From assembly GCF_015278315.1 (NCBI RefSeq), contig NZ_JADIJE010000010.1, forward strand, positions 1-64,000: a DNA stretch of 64,000 bases, in the 5' to 3' direction. Of this stretch, positions 6,556 to 15,416 are shown piece by piece. The first letter of the stretch is position 1, and each line of letters begins with the position of its first letter. Source of the stretch: Microbacterium ureisolvens (lineage in GTDB: Bacteria; Actinomycetota; Actinomycetes; Actinomycetales; Microbacteriaceae). Made by a program: the position numbers and the translations under genes. Under the pieces are notes generated by a model, which had not been told where the DNA came from, searched no databases, and saw nothing but the letters and a program-made list of their open reading frames with translations.

Positions 6556-7122
6556 TCAGCAGCACGGAAGCAGCACGGCGCGCGGCACGCCGCCCAGCAG
6601 CACCAGAGGGTTGATGTACTCGCCGTCCAGGCGGACGCCGAAGTGCAGGGCGCCGGGGGCGGTGTGTCCGCCGAGCGCGATCGATCCGACCGGCTCCCCG
6701 GCTGCGACCGGCGTGCCCGCCGCGAGTTCGGAGTCCACCGGCTCGAGCGTCGTGACCAGGCCCGAACCGTGATCGAGCGTCAGGACGCCGCGACCCGCGA
6801 CCCCTCCTGAGAACGCGACGACACCGCCGGCGGGTGCGCGCACCACGGTCTCGCTCAGCGGCCGAAGGTCCACGCCGCGGTGACCGGGTCCGTACTCGTG
6901 GGCCGGCGCGACGAAGACCTGCTCGAGCCGGAAGGGGTGGACGGGCCACGTCCATCCAGACGCGACCGCGACCGTCCCACCGTCGGCCCCGGTCCCATAG
7001 GTGAGCACGGCGCCCGCCGAAGCGACCCCGGCGCCTGGCAGCACGGCCACGGCGAACGTCGCCAGCACCGCCCCGACGCGCCTGCCCGCACCCCGTCGTC
7101 GATCTCTCCCGGCCGTTCTCAT
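6556..7122 (-). CDS. Secreted M23-like protein, probably catalytically dead
   Basis: This 188-aa protein has an Arg-rich N-terminus and a signal peptide (hydrophobic stretch ending near GVASAGA). The rest is an M23 LytM-like beta domain. The first zinc motif, H-R-G-V-D, is present, and so is the second His of the LHF motif. The first His of the usual H-x-H is replaced by Ala (PGALHFGV), and the catalytic His usually found in a Y-x-H-L turn is missing (VTTLEPV). The zinc ligands are thus kept and both catalytic histidines lost, as in EnvC/NlpD-type regulatory LytM proteins. Similar proteins stand divergent from rpsB in other actinobacteria (Rv2891 in M. tuberculosis). The ATG at 7122 follows a GAGGG sequence. 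Confidence 0.8.
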   Translation of the reverse strand: MRTAGRDRRRGAGRRVGAVLATFAVAVLPGAGVASAGAVLTYGTGADGGTVAVASGWTWPVHPFRLEQVFVAPAHEYGPGHRGVDLRPLSETVVRAPAGGVVAFSGGVAGRGVLTLDHGSGLVTTLEPVDSELAAGTPVAAGEPVGSIALGGHTAPGALHFGVRLDGEYINPLVLLGGVPRAVLLPCC

Positions 7123-7455
7123 GCTCCGACCCTCGACCCGCCTCGATGTGAACGGGGACGGATGCCATCGCCCGGTGGAGAACGCGTGTCCGGTGGTCCC
7201 GGGGGAGGAGGGGCGGGAACCCCGCCTGCTGATACACTGGATGCGCACTCCGCATGTCGGGGTGACTCCGCGTGCCCACAGCGCCGCAAGCCCCGAGTCT
7301 GACGAAGGGCGCGGCGCGGCATCCAATCCCAACGGTCCCTGCGAGCGCTCACCAGTGCTCCGGGGTGGGATTGAGCCGGGCACCAGGCTCGCCGGCCCCT
7401 GCCGGCGCGAGAACAACCGCAACAGGCGCGCACGCGCCGGAACAGGAGAACGGCC
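7123..7455 (+). promoter_or_regulatory. rpsB promoter region and structured leader
   Basis: These 333 bp contain no gene. TACACT at 7233-7238 is a possible minus 10 box for rpsB, giving a leader of about 210 nt. Within it, CAATCCCA (7325-7332) pairs perfectly with 7367-7374, closing a 34-nt loop, and CGCCGG (7390-7395) pairs with 7402-7407. This looks like a ribosomal-protein leader able to be autoregulated, but no known S2-leader consensus was recognised. GGAG lies about 7 nt before the rpsB ATG. Confidence 0.45.
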
Positions 7456-8370
7456 ATGGCCGTCGTCACCATTCGCCAGCTGCTCGACAGCGGCGTCCAC
7501 TTCGGACACCAGACCCGCCGGTGGAACCCGAAGGTCAAGCGCTTCATCCTCACGGAGCGCTCCGGCATCCACATCATCGACCTGCAGCAGTCGCTGACGT
7601 ACATCGACAAGGCGTACGAGTTCGTCAAGGAGACGGTCGCCCACGGCGGCACCATCCTCTTCGTCGGCACCAAGAAGCAGGCGCAGGAAGTCATCGCCGA
7701 GCAGGCGACCCGCGTGGGCCAGCCCTACGTCAACCAGCGCTGGCTCGGCGGTCTGCTCACCAACTTCTCGACGGTGTCCAAGCGCCTCGCCCGCATGAAG
7801 GAGCTCGAGGAGCTCGACTTCGAGGACCCGGCGGCAAGCGGCTTCACCAAGAAGGAGCTCCTCCTCAAGAAGCGCGAGCTCGACAAGCTGCACAAGTCGC
7901 TCGGCGGCATCCGCAACCTCCAGAAGACCCCGTCGGCCATCTGGGTCGTCGACGCCAAGCGCGAGCACCTCGCGATCGACGAGGCCTCGAAGCTCGGCAT
8001 CCCGGTGATCGGCATCCTCGACACCAACGCCGACCCCGACGAGTTCCAGTACCCGATCCCCGGCAACGACGACGCGATCCGCTCGGTGGGCCTGCTCACC
8101 CGCATCATCGCCGACGCCGCCGCCGAGGGCCTCATCCAGCGCCACCAGCCCACCGACGAGGCCGCCGACGCCGAGCCGCTGGCCGATTGGGAGCGCGAGC
8201 TGCTCGAGCAGGGCGCGGCGGTCGAGACCGAGGTCGCCGCCGTCGAGACCGCCGCGACCGAGTCGGCCGCCGACGAGGCGGGCGCCGATGCCGCTGAGGC
8301 GACCGAGGCCGCTGAGGCGACCGAGTCCGCTGAGGCGACCGAGTCCGCCGAGGCGACCACCGCCGAGTAA
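7456..8370 (+). CDS. rpsB: Ribosomal protein S2
   Basis: This 304-aa small-subunit protein starts [20 protein letters not shown] and contains [10 protein letters not shown], the KKQAQE motif and the [12 protein letters not shown] signature. The S2 fold ends near residue 232. The last 70 residues form an acidic Ala/Glu/Thr-rich tail with repeats of EATESA, built from nearly identical 18-bp units at about 8296-8360. A tail of this kind occurs in some actinobacterial S2 proteins and varies in length; it is probably disordered. rpsB is followed by tsf, the usual pair, with a hairpin between them. Confidence 0.98.
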   Translation: MAVVTIRQLLDSGVHFGHQTRRWNPKVKRFILTERSGIHIIDLQQSLTYIDKAYEFVKETVAHGGTILFVGTKKQAQEVIAEQATRVGQPYVNQRWLGGLLTNFSTVSKRLARMKELEELDFEDPAASGFTKKELLLKKRELDKLHKSLGGIRNLQKTPSAIWVVDAKREHLAIDEASKLGIPVIGILDTNADPDEFQYPIPGNDDAIRSVGLLTRIIADAAAEGLIQRHQPTDEAADAEPLADWERELLEQGAAVETEVAAVETAATESAADEAGADAAEATEAAEATESAEATESAEATTAE

Positions 8371-8387
8371 GTCTCACCCACACTCCG

Positions 8388-8434
8388 CCTCGGCGGGATC
8401 GTCCGGCCGGAAGGCTCGGACGGTCCCGCCGAGG
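8388..8434 (+). terminator. rpsB-tsf intercistronic hairpin (attenuator)
   Basis: Arms 8388-8398 (CCTCGGCGGGA) and 8424-8434 are perfect complements. Placed between rpsB and tsf without a U-tract, it could attenuate or process the transcript and so set the S2 to EF-Ts ratio. Confidence 0.5.
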
Positions 8435-8472
8435 CATCCACGAGAACTCACACAACCAAGGAGCCGCCACCC

Positions 8473-9300
8473 ATGGCAAACTTCACGATCGCCGACATCA
8501 AGGCGCTGCGCGAGCAGCTCGGCACGGGCATGGTCGACACCAAGAAGGCTCTCGAGGAGGCCGACGGCGACCTCGAGAAGGCCGTCGAGATCCTGCGCCT
8601 CAAGGGTGCGAAGGGCAATGCCAAGCGCGCCGACCGCTCCACCAGCGAGGGTCTCGTCGCTGCGAAGGAGGTCGACGGTCAGGTCACGATCATCGAGCTC
8701 AACACCGAGACCGACTTCGTCGCGAAGAACGACCGCTTCATCGCGCTGGCCGAGAAGGTCCTCGACGCCGCCGCCGCCGCCCACGCCGACTCGGCCGAGG
8801 CCGCCCTGGCCGCGCCCGCCGGCAGCCAGACGGTCGCCGAGCTGATCTCGGACGAGGCAGCCATCATCGGCGAGAAGGTCGAGCTGCGTCGCGTGAACAC
8901 GCTCTCGGGCGACAAGTTCGAGATCTACCTCCACCGCACCAGCAAGGACCTGCCGCCGCAGGTCGGTGTCGTCCTGGCCTACTCGGGCGACGACGCCGAG
9001 ACGGCTCGCAGCCTCGCACAGCACATCTCGTTCGCCAACCCGTCGTACCTCTCGCGCGACGAGGTCCCCGAGGCCGACGTCGAGAAGGAGCGCGAGATCG
9101 TCACCGAGATCTCGCGCAACGAGGGCAAGCCCGAGGCCGCCCTCCCGAAGATCGTCGAGGGCCGCGTGAACGCGTTCTTCAAGCAGGTCTCGCTGCTCGA
9201 CCAGGACTACGCGAAGGACAACAAGCTGTCGGTCGCGCAGGTCGCGAAGGACGCCGGTCTGACCCTGACGGGCTTCGCCCGCTACAAGGTCGGCGCCTGA
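8473..9300 (+). CDS. tsf: Elongation factor Ts
   Basis: This 275-aa protein is the guanine-nucleotide exchange factor for EF-Tu. An N-terminal UBA-like domain opens the protein (about 1-40), then the LREQLGTGMVDTKKAL signature, the core dimerisation domain with ETDFVAKND, and the C-terminal module. The ATG follows AAGGAG. It is the second gene of the rpsB-tsf operon and is closed by a strong terminator. Length is usual for actinobacteria. Confidence 0.98.
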   Translation: MANFTIADIKALREQLGTGMVDTKKALEEADGDLEKAVEILRLKGAKGNAKRADRSTSEGLVAAKEVDGQVTIIELNTETDFVAKNDRFIALAEKVLDAAAAAHADSAEAALAAPAGSQTVAELISDEAAIIGEKVELRRVNTLSGDKFEIYLHRTSKDLPPQVGVVLAYSGDDAETARSLAQHISFANPSYLSRDEVPEADVEKEREIVTEISRNEGKPEAALPKIVEGRVNAFFKQVSLLDQDYAKDNKLSVAQVAKDAGLTLTGFARYKVGA

Positions 9301-9309
9301 CACCTTGAG

Positions 9310-9344
9310 AAGGCCCGCACCGGCGACCCGGTGCGGGCCTTTTC
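9310..9344 (+). terminator. Intrinsic terminator after tsf
   Basis: Arms 9310-9323 (AAGGCCCGCACCGG) and 9328-9341 are perfect 14-bp complements with a 4-nt loop, followed by TTT. It ends the rpsB-tsf transcript. Confidence 0.92.
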
Positions 9345-9384
9345 TCATGCCCTTCGGTAGTTTGTCGTAGACGAGAGGACCACA

Positions 9385-10104
9385 GTGATCAACGAGAACA
9401 CCGGACGCCGCCGCGTCCTTCTGAAGCTGTCCGGCGAGGCGTTCGGCGGAGGGCAGCTCGGGGTCAACCCCGATGTGGTCAGCCAGATCGCCCGTGAGAT
9501 CGCGGCCGCGGTCGACCGGGTCGAGATCGCCGTGGTCGTCGGCGGCGGCAACTTCTTCCGCGGCGCCGAGCTCAGCCAGCGCGGCATGGACCGAGGCCGC
9601 GCCGACTACATGGGAATGCTCGGCACGGTGATGAACGCCCTCGCCCTGCAGGACTTCCTCGAGCAGGCGGGCGCGGCGACACGCGTGCAGTCGGCGATCT
9701 CGATGACCCAGGTGGCCGAGCCATACATCCCGCGCCGGGCCGAGCGTCACATGGAGAAGGGCCGCGTCGTCATCTTCGGCGCCGGGGCCGGCCTGCCGTA
9801 CTTCTCCACCGACACGGTGGCCGCCCAGCGCGCGCTCGAGATCGACGCGCAGGAGGTCCTGGTCGCCAAGAACGGCGTCGACGGGGTCTACACCGCGGAT
9901 CCGAAGAAGGATGCCTCGGCCACGCGCATCGACCGCATCACCTACCTCGACGCGCTGCAGCGCGGACTCAAGGTCGTCGACTCGACCGCCTTCAGCCTCT
10001 GCATGGACAACAAGATGGACATGCGGGTGTTCGGGATGGAGCCGGAGGGCAACGTGACCCGCGCTCTTCTGGGCGAGACCATCGGCACGCTCGTCACGGC
10101 GTGA
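9385..10104 (+). CDS. pyrH: UMP kinase
   Basis: This 239-aa enzyme phosphorylates UMP to UDP and belongs to the amino-acid-kinase fold. Recognisable segments are [14 protein letters not shown] (phosphate-binding Lys), [28 protein letters not shown], the [13 protein letters not shown] loop and [14 protein letters not shown]. The GTG start has AGAGGA about 5 nt upstream. It lies after the tsf terminator and before frr, the conserved order. Confidence 0.97.
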   Translation: MINENTGRRRVLLKLSGEAFGGGQLGVNPDVVSQIAREIAAAVDRVEIAVVVGGGNFFRGAELSQRGMDRGRADYMGMLGTVMNALALQDFLEQAGAATRVQSAISMTQVAEPYIPRRAERHMEKGRVVIFGAGAGLPYFSTDTVAAQRALEIDAQEVLVAKNGVDGVYTADPKKDASATRIDRITYLDALQRGLKVVDSTAFSLCMDNKMDMRVFGMEPEGNVTRALLGETIGTLVTA

Positions 10105-10156
10105 CCGCCCTCCCGCCGATACACTTGACCAGCCCCATCTACGCGAAGGAGACACT

Positions 10157-10711
10157 GTGATCGCGGACGTCTTGGCCGATGCCGGAGTGCGCATGGACCG
10201 CGCCGTCGAGGCTGCGAAGGAGGACTTCGCCACGGTGCGCACCGGACGCGCGAACCCGCAGCTGTTCCAGAAGGTCCTCGTCGACTACTACGGCAGCCCG
10301 ACGCCGCTCGCGCAGCTCGCGTCGATCAACAACCCCGAGGCCCGCACGCTTCTCATCACGCCCTACGACAAGTCGGCGCTGAAGGCGATCGAGCAGGCCA
10401 TCCGCGACATCCCGAATCTCGGCGTCAATCCGACCAACGACGGCAACCTCGTCCGCGTCACCATGCCGGAGCTCACCGAGGAGCGTCGCAAGGAGTACGT
10501 CAAGCTCGTGCGCAGCAAGGGCGAGGACGCGAAGGTGCACGTGCGCGGCATCCGCCGCAAGGCGAAGGACGACATCGACGCGCTCAAGGGCGAGGTCGGC
10601 GAGGACGAGCTGGCCCGCGGCGAGAAGGAGCTCGATGCGATCACGCGGGCTCACGTCGACGGGATCGACGATGCGCTGAAGCGCAAAGAGGCCGAGCTGC
10701 TCGAGGTCTGA
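10157..10711 (+). CDS. frr: Ribosome recycling factor
   Basis: This 184-aa tRNA mimic splits post-termination ribosomes together with EF-G. Signatures are [32 protein letters not shown] and the C-terminal helix of domain I. GAAGGAG lies before the GTG start at 10157. Only 9 nt separate it from cdsA, so the two are probably co-transcribed. Confidence 0.98.
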   Translation: MIADVLADAGVRMDRAVEAAKEDFATVRTGRANPQLFQKVLVDYYGSPTPLAQLASINNPEARTLLITPYDKSALKAIEQAIRDIPNLGVNPTNDGNLVRVTMPELTEERRKEYVKLVRSKGEDAKVHVRGIRRKAKDDIDALKGEVGEDELARGEKELDAITRAHVDGIDDALKRKEAELLEV

Positions 10712-10720
10712 AGTCTGTCC

Positions 10721-11764
10721 ATGACCGACGCAACCGAGCCGCCTCGACGCGACGAACCCGCCTCCCCGCAAACGCGGCGCGAGGCGGGCGAGGCGCGGCG
10801 GACCGCCGAGCCGCATGACACCGGCCCGGCGCTGGGGGCGCACCTGCGCGCCGCCCGGAGCGAGCTCGAGAGCCAGGTCGCACAGGCCAGGGCGGACTTC
10901 GAAGAGGCCAACGAGCGCATCAAGGAGCGCACGGGACGCGATCTCATCCTCGCCATCCTCATCGCACTCGCGATCGGGGCGGTGCTGCTGGGCTCGCTCC
11001 TGTTCGTCAAGTGGGCATTCGTGCCGTTCGCCCTCGCGGCAGCACTCCTGGCGATCTTCGAGTTCTCGCGCGCCCTGATCGTAAGCGGACGGCGCGTCGA
11101 CCTGGTGCCGCAGCTGCTCGCCGGCGCGGCGGTGGTGCTGTCGGGCTACTTCGCGAGCTCGTGGTTCCACTGGGTCGTGCTGTTCGTCGCGCTGGCGTTC
11201 GTGGTGGTCTGGCGGCTCGTGGCGCAGATGGCGGCGAACGACGGTCGCGCCTACGCCACGGTGCTCGGCGACGTCTTGATCGCCACGTTCCTGCAGCTGT
11301 ACGTCGCGTTCCTCGGGAGCCTCTGCCTGGTGCTGCTGCAGCAGGAGGACGGGCAGTACTGGGTGCTCTCGTTCATCATCGTCGCGGTCGCGTCCGACAC
11401 CGGCGCGTACGTCGCGGGCATCACGATGGGCAAGCACCCGATGGCTCCTCGGATCAGCCCGAAGAAGACCTGGGAAGGCTTCGCCGGCGCCACCGCGGCG
11501 GCGATCATCGCGGGCGTGCTCGCCGGGATCTTCATGCTCGGCATCGATTGGTGGATGGGCGTCATCTTCGGCATCGTCATCCTGCTCACGGCCACGGTCG
11601 GCGACCTGGGAGAATCGATGATCAAGCGCGACCTCGGAATCAAGGACATGAGTTCCTGGCTCCCGGGGCACGGCGGCGTGCTGGACCGGCTCGACTCGAT
11701 CCTCCTGTCGGTCGTCGGGGCGCTGGGCCTCTATTACCTCTTCACTCCGCTGGTGGCATCATGA
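10721..11764 (+). CDS. cdsA: Phosphatidate cytidylyltransferase
   Basis: This 347-aa membrane enzyme makes CDP-diacylglycerol for phospholipid synthesis. The first 70 residues are hydrophilic and probably coiled-coil (ARSELESQVAQARADFEEA), longer than in the E. coli enzyme. Several transmembrane helices follow. The CDP-alcohol signature is near the C-terminus: SPKKTWEGFAG, then VGDLGESMIKRDLGIKD, then LPGHGGVLDRLDS. The stop overlaps the next start as ATGA. Confidence 0.96.
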   Translation: MTDATEPPRRDEPASPQTRREAGEARRTAEPHDTGPALGAHLRAARSELESQVAQARADFEEANERIKERTGRDLILAILIALAIGAVLLGSLLFVKWAFVPFALAAALLAIFEFSRALIVSGRRVDLVPQLLAGAAVVLSGYFASSWFHWVVLFVALAFVVVWRLVAQMAANDGRAYATVLGDVLIATFLQLYVAFLGSLCLVLLQQEDGQYWVLSFIIVAVASDTGAYVAGITMGKHPMAPRISPKKTWEGFAGATAAAIIAGVLAGIFMLGIDWWMGVIFGIVILLTATVGDLGESMIKRDLGIKDMSSWLPGHGGVLDRLDSILLSVVGALGLYYLFTPLVAS

Positions 11765-12324
11765 CGGCATCCCAGACGACGGCGCGAGCGTCGTTCCCCG
11801 AGGCGCGCGGCCGGGAGAAGGGCTACGACAAGGAGCCCGTCGATGAATTCCTCGACCGGGCGCGGGCCGCGTTCGAGAACGGGAGCGACGAGCTCACGTC
11901 GGCAGACATCCGGCAGGTCGCGTTCCCCCTCGTGCGCCACGGGTACGCGATCGCCTCGGTGGACGCCGCGCTCGGACGCATCGAGGACGCCTTCGCCGCG
12001 CGCGAGCGCTCGACGGCTCTGGCCGCGTCGGGTGTCCGGGCGTGGGTCGGCCACACCCGCGAACTCGCGCAGGAGGTGCTGGACCGGCTCTCGCGGCCGG
12101 AGAAGGAGCGCTTCGACCGCGTATCGCTCCTGCGCTACGGCTACCGGATCGCCGAGGTCGACCTCGTCGCCGACAAGCTCGCGCGATATCTCGAGAACGG
12201 CGACTCCGTCACGGTCGAGCAGGTGCGCGCGGTCGCCTTCCGCATGCAGCGCGGCGGCTACCGCGAGACGCAGGTGGATGCGGTGCTCGACGCGGTCGTC
12301 GAGATCATGCTCGCCGTGAAGTGA
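11761..12324 (+). CDS. DivIVA-domain-like protein
   Basis: This 187-aa soluble protein is made of repeated short helical units of the DivIVA N-terminal type: GYDKEPVDEFLDRARAAF, RHGYAIASVDAALGRIEDAF and RYGYRIAEVDLVADKLARYL, then RGGYRETQVDAVLD. Each unit keeps an aromatic residue followed by VD. It lacks the long coiled-coil of true DivIVA/Wag31, so a polar scaffold role is not assured. Its ATG overlaps the cdsA stop, so its production is coupled to phospholipid synthesis. Confidence 0.8.
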   Translation: MTASQTTARASFPEARGREKGYDKEPVDEFLDRARAAFENGSDELTSADIRQVAFPLVRHGYAIASVDAALGRIEDAFAARERSTALAASGVRAWVGHTRELAQEVLDRLSRPEKERFDRVSLLRYGYRIAEVDLVADKLARYLENGDSVTVEQVRAVAFRMQRGGYRETQVDAVLDAVVEIMLAVK

Positions 12325-12382
12325 TGAGGCCGCGCGCCGCTGATGGCAGGCGCGCTCAGCCGTGTGCGAGAATCGGGACACT

Positions 12383-13153
12383 GTGACTTCTGGAAACGAG
12401 CTGCACCCGACCCGGCGCGCCCGTCGTCACGAGATGTCGACGCGGGCATCGCGGGCTGTGGCGACGGCCCAGGCACCGACTCAGTCCACGGCGCGGACCT
12501 CCTCCGCAGCCGCGCCGCGGCCGGCAGCCCGATGGTCCCGCCGACGCGGTGTGGTGGGCGCCTTCGCCGCCTTCGCCGTGCTCGGATTCGCAGCGGCGTA
12601 CATCGGCCCGACGGGCCTCGCGCTGGCACAGGTCAGTGCCGAGGAGGGCGCGGTGTCGCTGTACGCCAGCTCTCTCGACGACGTCCAGTCGCGCGCCGGT
12701 GACGAAGACGCGCCGGTGGCCGAGCCTGCCGCCCTCGACCGGGGCACGTACTCCGTCTACGTCAAGCCGAAGCCGACTCCCACGCCCACCCCGGCCGCGT
12801 CCTCGTCGTCTTCCTCCGGCGGCTGGCGACCGCCGTTCGTGACGCCCGATCCCGGCACCGCGCAGGCGATCGCCTACGACATGGTGCTCGCGCGCGGGTG
12901 GGGCGACGACCAGTTCGCGTGCCTCGTCGCGCTGTGGAAGAAGGAGTCCGGCTGGCGCGTGAACGCGTACAACGCCGGCAGCGGCGCCTATGGCATCCCG
13001 CAGGCGCTGCCGGGAAGCAAGATGGCGACGGCAGGCGCCGACTGGGAGACGAATCCGGCGACCCAGATCACGTGGGGCCTCGGGTACATCGGCGGGCGCT
13101 ACGGCACGCCGTGCGGGGCGTGGGACCACTCGCAGCGCACGGGCTGGTACTGA
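12383..13153 (+). CDS. Secreted transglycosylase-like protein
   Basis: This protein of about 256 aa has a cytosolic basic N-terminus, one membrane or signal segment (about 58-80, VVGAFAAFAVLGFAAAYIG), a Pro/Thr/Ser linker (KPTPTPTPAASSSSSS) and a C-terminal lysozyme-like domain: AKGWGDDQ-type opening (ARGWGDDQFACLVALWKKES), catalytic-type Glu in KKESGW, then AYGIPQALPGSKM and GLGYIGGRYGTPCGAW. This matches the Rpf/SLT-like domain of actinobacterial aggregation-promoting factors, which cut peptidoglycan glycan strands. The GTG at 12383 was chosen as the usual start; an ATG at 12434 is an alternative. Confidence 0.8.
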   Translation: MTSGNELHPTRRARRHEMSTRASRAVATAQAPTQSTARTSSAAAPRPAARWSRRRGVVGAFAAFAVLGFAAAYIGPTGLALAQVSAEEGAVSLYASSLDDVQSRAGDEDAPVAEPAALDRGTYSVYVKPKPTPTPTPAASSSSSSGGWRPPFVTPDPGTAQAIAYDMVLARGWGDDQFACLVALWKKESGWRVNAYNAGSGAYGIPQALPGSKMATAGADWETNPATQITWGLGYIGGRYGTPCGAWDHSQRTGWY

Positions 13154-13156
13154 GCC

Positions 13157-13441
13157 GTGCCGCGTTCCAACCGCCGCAGACCGGACTCCAGCGGCGATGA
13201 CTCGTTCGAGCGCCTCCTCGCCGGCTGGAAGCGCACGGAGGTGCGGCGCGGGGTCGTCTGGACCGTGCAGCCCGTCTCCGCCGCCCAGGCGCAGAAGCCG
13301 TACACCTGCCCCGGCTGCGGCGGCCAGATCGACATCGGCGTCGCGCATCTCGTGGCCTGGCGCGCCGATGGCGTCCTCGGCGACGCCGCGGACCTCGCCG
13401 CCCGCCGGCATTGGCATCAGCACTGCTGGAAGGTGGCTTGA
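13157..13441 (+). CDS. Small zinc-ribbon-like conserved protein
   Basis: This 94-aa protein has a basic N-terminus and a CPGCGG...HWHQHCW pattern (Cys pair near 49-52, His/Cys group at the C-terminus) that could hold zinc in an HNH-like or ribbon fold. Close actinobacterial relatives are often labelled ATP/GTP-binding, but no P-loop is present and that label is not supported. The GTG start lies 4 nt after the previous stop, and the next gene begins 2 nt after its own stop, so it is the middle gene of a tight three-gene run. Confidence 0.7.
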   Translation: MPRSNRRRPDSSGDDSFERLLAGWKRTEVRRGVVWTVQPVSAAQAQKPYTCPGCGGQIDIGVAHLVAWRADGVLGDAADLAARRHWHQHCWKVA

Positions 13442-13442
13442 C

Positions 13443-14171
13443 ATGGAGATCCGAGGCCCGATGCTGCTTCCCGCGCGTCGAGAGGACATCGAGCTCGAGA
13501 CCCTCGACGGCCTGACGCTGGTGGGGGAGCTGGCGCTTCCCGAGCACGGCGAGCCCGCTGCGACCCTCGTGACGCTGCACCCGCTGCCGACGGCGGGCGG
13601 CTTCATGGATTCGCACATCCTGCGCAAGGCGGCCGCCCGCCTTCCGGCCCTCGCCGACCTCGCGGTGCTGCGCTTCAACACCCGAGGCACGACGTCGCCG
13701 CGCGGCACCAGCGAGGGCGCGTTCGACGGCGGGCGGGCGGAGGCCTTCGACGTCGCCGCGGCGATGGAGTTCGTTCGCGCGCGCGGGCTGCCGCGGCCGT
13801 GGTTCGTGGGATGGTCGTTCGGCACCGAGCTCGTCCTCAAGTACGGGCGCGACCACGCGGTCGAAGGCGCCGTGCTGCTGTCCCCGCCTCTTCACCGGGC
13901 GACCGACGCCGAGGTCGCGGCGTGGGCGGGCGACGAGCGTCAGCTGATCGTGCTGGTTCCCGAGTTCGACGACTACCTGCGACCGGATGCCGCAGCCCAG
14001 CGTTTCGCGAGCGTGCCCGACGCCGTGCTCATCCCGGTCGAGGGAGGAAAGCACCTGTGGGTGGGGGAGAACCAGACCCGCCGCGTGCTCACCGAGATCG
14101 TCGCCGCGGTGAACCCCGACGCTCTGCCGCTGCCCGTCGAGTGGGACGGGCCGGTCCCCGAGGAGGGATGA
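13443..14171 (+). CDS. Alpha/beta hydrolase
   Basis: This 242-aa protein has the fold of short serine hydrolases: LVTLHPLPTAGGFMDS (oxyanion region), RFNTRGTTSPRGTSEG, the nucleophile elbow GWSFGTE, the acid VPEFDDYLRPD and the base GGKHLWVGE. It resembles the YfhR/COG2945-type hydrolases; the substrate cannot be told from sequence. It stands convergent with the AI-2E-family gene, whose stop is only 4 bp away. Confidence 0.85.
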   Translation: MEIRGPMLLPARREDIELETLDGLTLVGELALPEHGEPAATLVTLHPLPTAGGFMDSHILRKAAARLPALADLAVLRFNTRGTTSPRGTSEGAFDGGRAEAFDVAAAMEFVRARGLPRPWFVGWSFGTELVLKYGRDHAVEGAVLLSPPLHRATDAEVAAWAGDERQLIVLVPEFDDYLRPDAAAQRFASVPDAVLIPVEGGKHLWVGENQTRRVLTEIVAAVNPDALPLPVEWDGPVPEEG

Positions 14172-14175
14172 GCGG

Positions 14176-15243
14176 TCACCTCTCGTTCTGGCGGGGGATC
14201 ACGACCTGGCGGTAGATGATGAGGATGCTGGCGGCGACAGGGATCGCCACGAGCGCACCCAGGAGTCCGAGCAGCGAACCGCCCGCGAGCGCGGCGATGA
14301 CGACGACGGCTCCGGGCACCGAGACCGCGCGACCCATGATGCGGGGCGAGATCACGTAGGCCTCGATCTGCATGTAGATCAGGTAGTAGATCGCGGCGAT
14401 GAGCGCCGTCGTCGGCGAGCCCACGATGAGGCAGAGGAGCACGATGATCGCCGAGCCCGTGAGCGTGCCCACGAGCGGGATCAGCGAGAAGAAGAAGGCG
14501 ATGACGGCGAGGACGGCCGGGAAGGGTGCGCCGATGATCGAGAGGAAGATCGCACTCAGCACGCCGTTGATGACGCCGAGGGTCACCTGGCCGATGACGT
14601 AATAGCCGACGGAGTCGGTGATCTGCTCACCGAGGTCCATGAACCGGGCCCGCTTGGACGCGGGGACCAGCTGGTAGACCGCGCGCTTGAGGTTCGGCGT
14701 GGAGGCGGTGAAGTAGATCGTGAGGATCAGCACGATGAAGGCGCCGGCGAACCCGGCCACCAGCGCGCCGATGATCGCGATGATGCTTCCCCCGACCTCC
14801 GAGCCGATGGCCCCGACGTCCAGCGATGCGTACCAGTCCTCGATGTAGCCCCACACCTCGTCGACGTTGAGCGCAGGGAAGACGTCCTTGAGCCAGCTCT
14901 GGATCGCCCCGACCGGGTCGTCGAACATCCCGTCCTCTGCCAGACCCTCGATAGCGGACACCAGCTGACCGATCTGCTGCACGATGATCGGCACGACCAT
15001 CAGGACGATGCCGGCGAATGCGGCGAGGACGCCCAGGATCGTGATGAGCACGGCCGCCCACCGGGGGAGCTTGCGACGTTCGAGCCAAGCGACGATCGGG
15101 TCCAGGCCCAGCGAGAGGAAGAGCGCGGTGCCGACGTAGAGCAGGATCGTCTGCAGGTTCTGGATGCTCCCGATGAGCAGCAGCCCGAGGCCCACCCCCA
15201 GCGTCGCGAGGAGCGCTGTGCGGAACGGGTTGTGCAGCTTCAT
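14176..15243 (-). CDS. AI-2E/PerM-family membrane protein
   Basis: This 355-aa protein has about eight hydrophobic helices and belongs to the AI-2E transporter superfamily (TqsA/PerM/YdiK). Members include exporters and Na/H antiporters, so the substrate is unknown. Family traits are ALFLSLGLDPIVAWLERR, the long extracellular loop at about 120-165, and the C-terminal IPLVGTLTGSAIIVLL and LLGALVAIPVAASI. The ATG at 15243 has AGGGGGA five nt upstream; a longer reading is less likely. Confidence 0.9.
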   Translation of the reverse strand: MKLHNPFRTALLATLGVGLGLLLIGSIQNLQTILLYVGTALFLSLGLDPIVAWLERRKLPRWAAVLITILGVLAAFAGIVLMVVPIIVQQIGQLVSAIEGLAEDGMFDDPVGAIQSWLKDVFPALNVDEVWGYIEDWYASLDVGAIGSEVGGSIIAIIGALVAGFAGAFIVLILTIYFTASTPNLKRAVYQLVPASKRARFMDLGEQITDSVGYYVIGQVTLGVINGVLSAIFLSIIGAPFPAVLAVIAFFFSLIPLVGTLTGSAIIVLLCLIVGSPTTALIAAIYYLIYMQIEAYVISPRIMGRAVSVPGAVVVIAALAGGSLLGLLGALVAIPVAASILIIYRQVVIPRQNER

Positions 15244-15354
15244 CGATTCCCCCTTCCACCGACGAGGCGTCGATGCGTGTTCGCCCAGAATACGCACGAC
15301 GGCCGCTCAGCCTGTGGAATGGCACCTCCCACGCGCCTTTCAGGTCGAGTTCGC

Positions 15355-15416
15355 TAGTCTGAAATGTCGAATCGAAGGGTTGCGCCCTGCGCGCGCGCCC
15401 GGGAAAGGTGTTCTTC
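15355..15416 (+). promoter_or_regulatory. Likely promoter and ribosome site of the composite membrane protein
   Basis: TAGTCT at 15355-15360 fits an actinobacterial minus 10 box. A leader of about 50 nt ends in GGGAAAGG, 8 nt before the GTG at 15417; this decides for that start over the GTG at 15408. Confidence 0.5.

Noticed and set aside
13157..13441. ATP/GTP-binding protein
   Set aside because: No Walker A motif is present; only a Cys/His pattern supports a zinc-binding fold.
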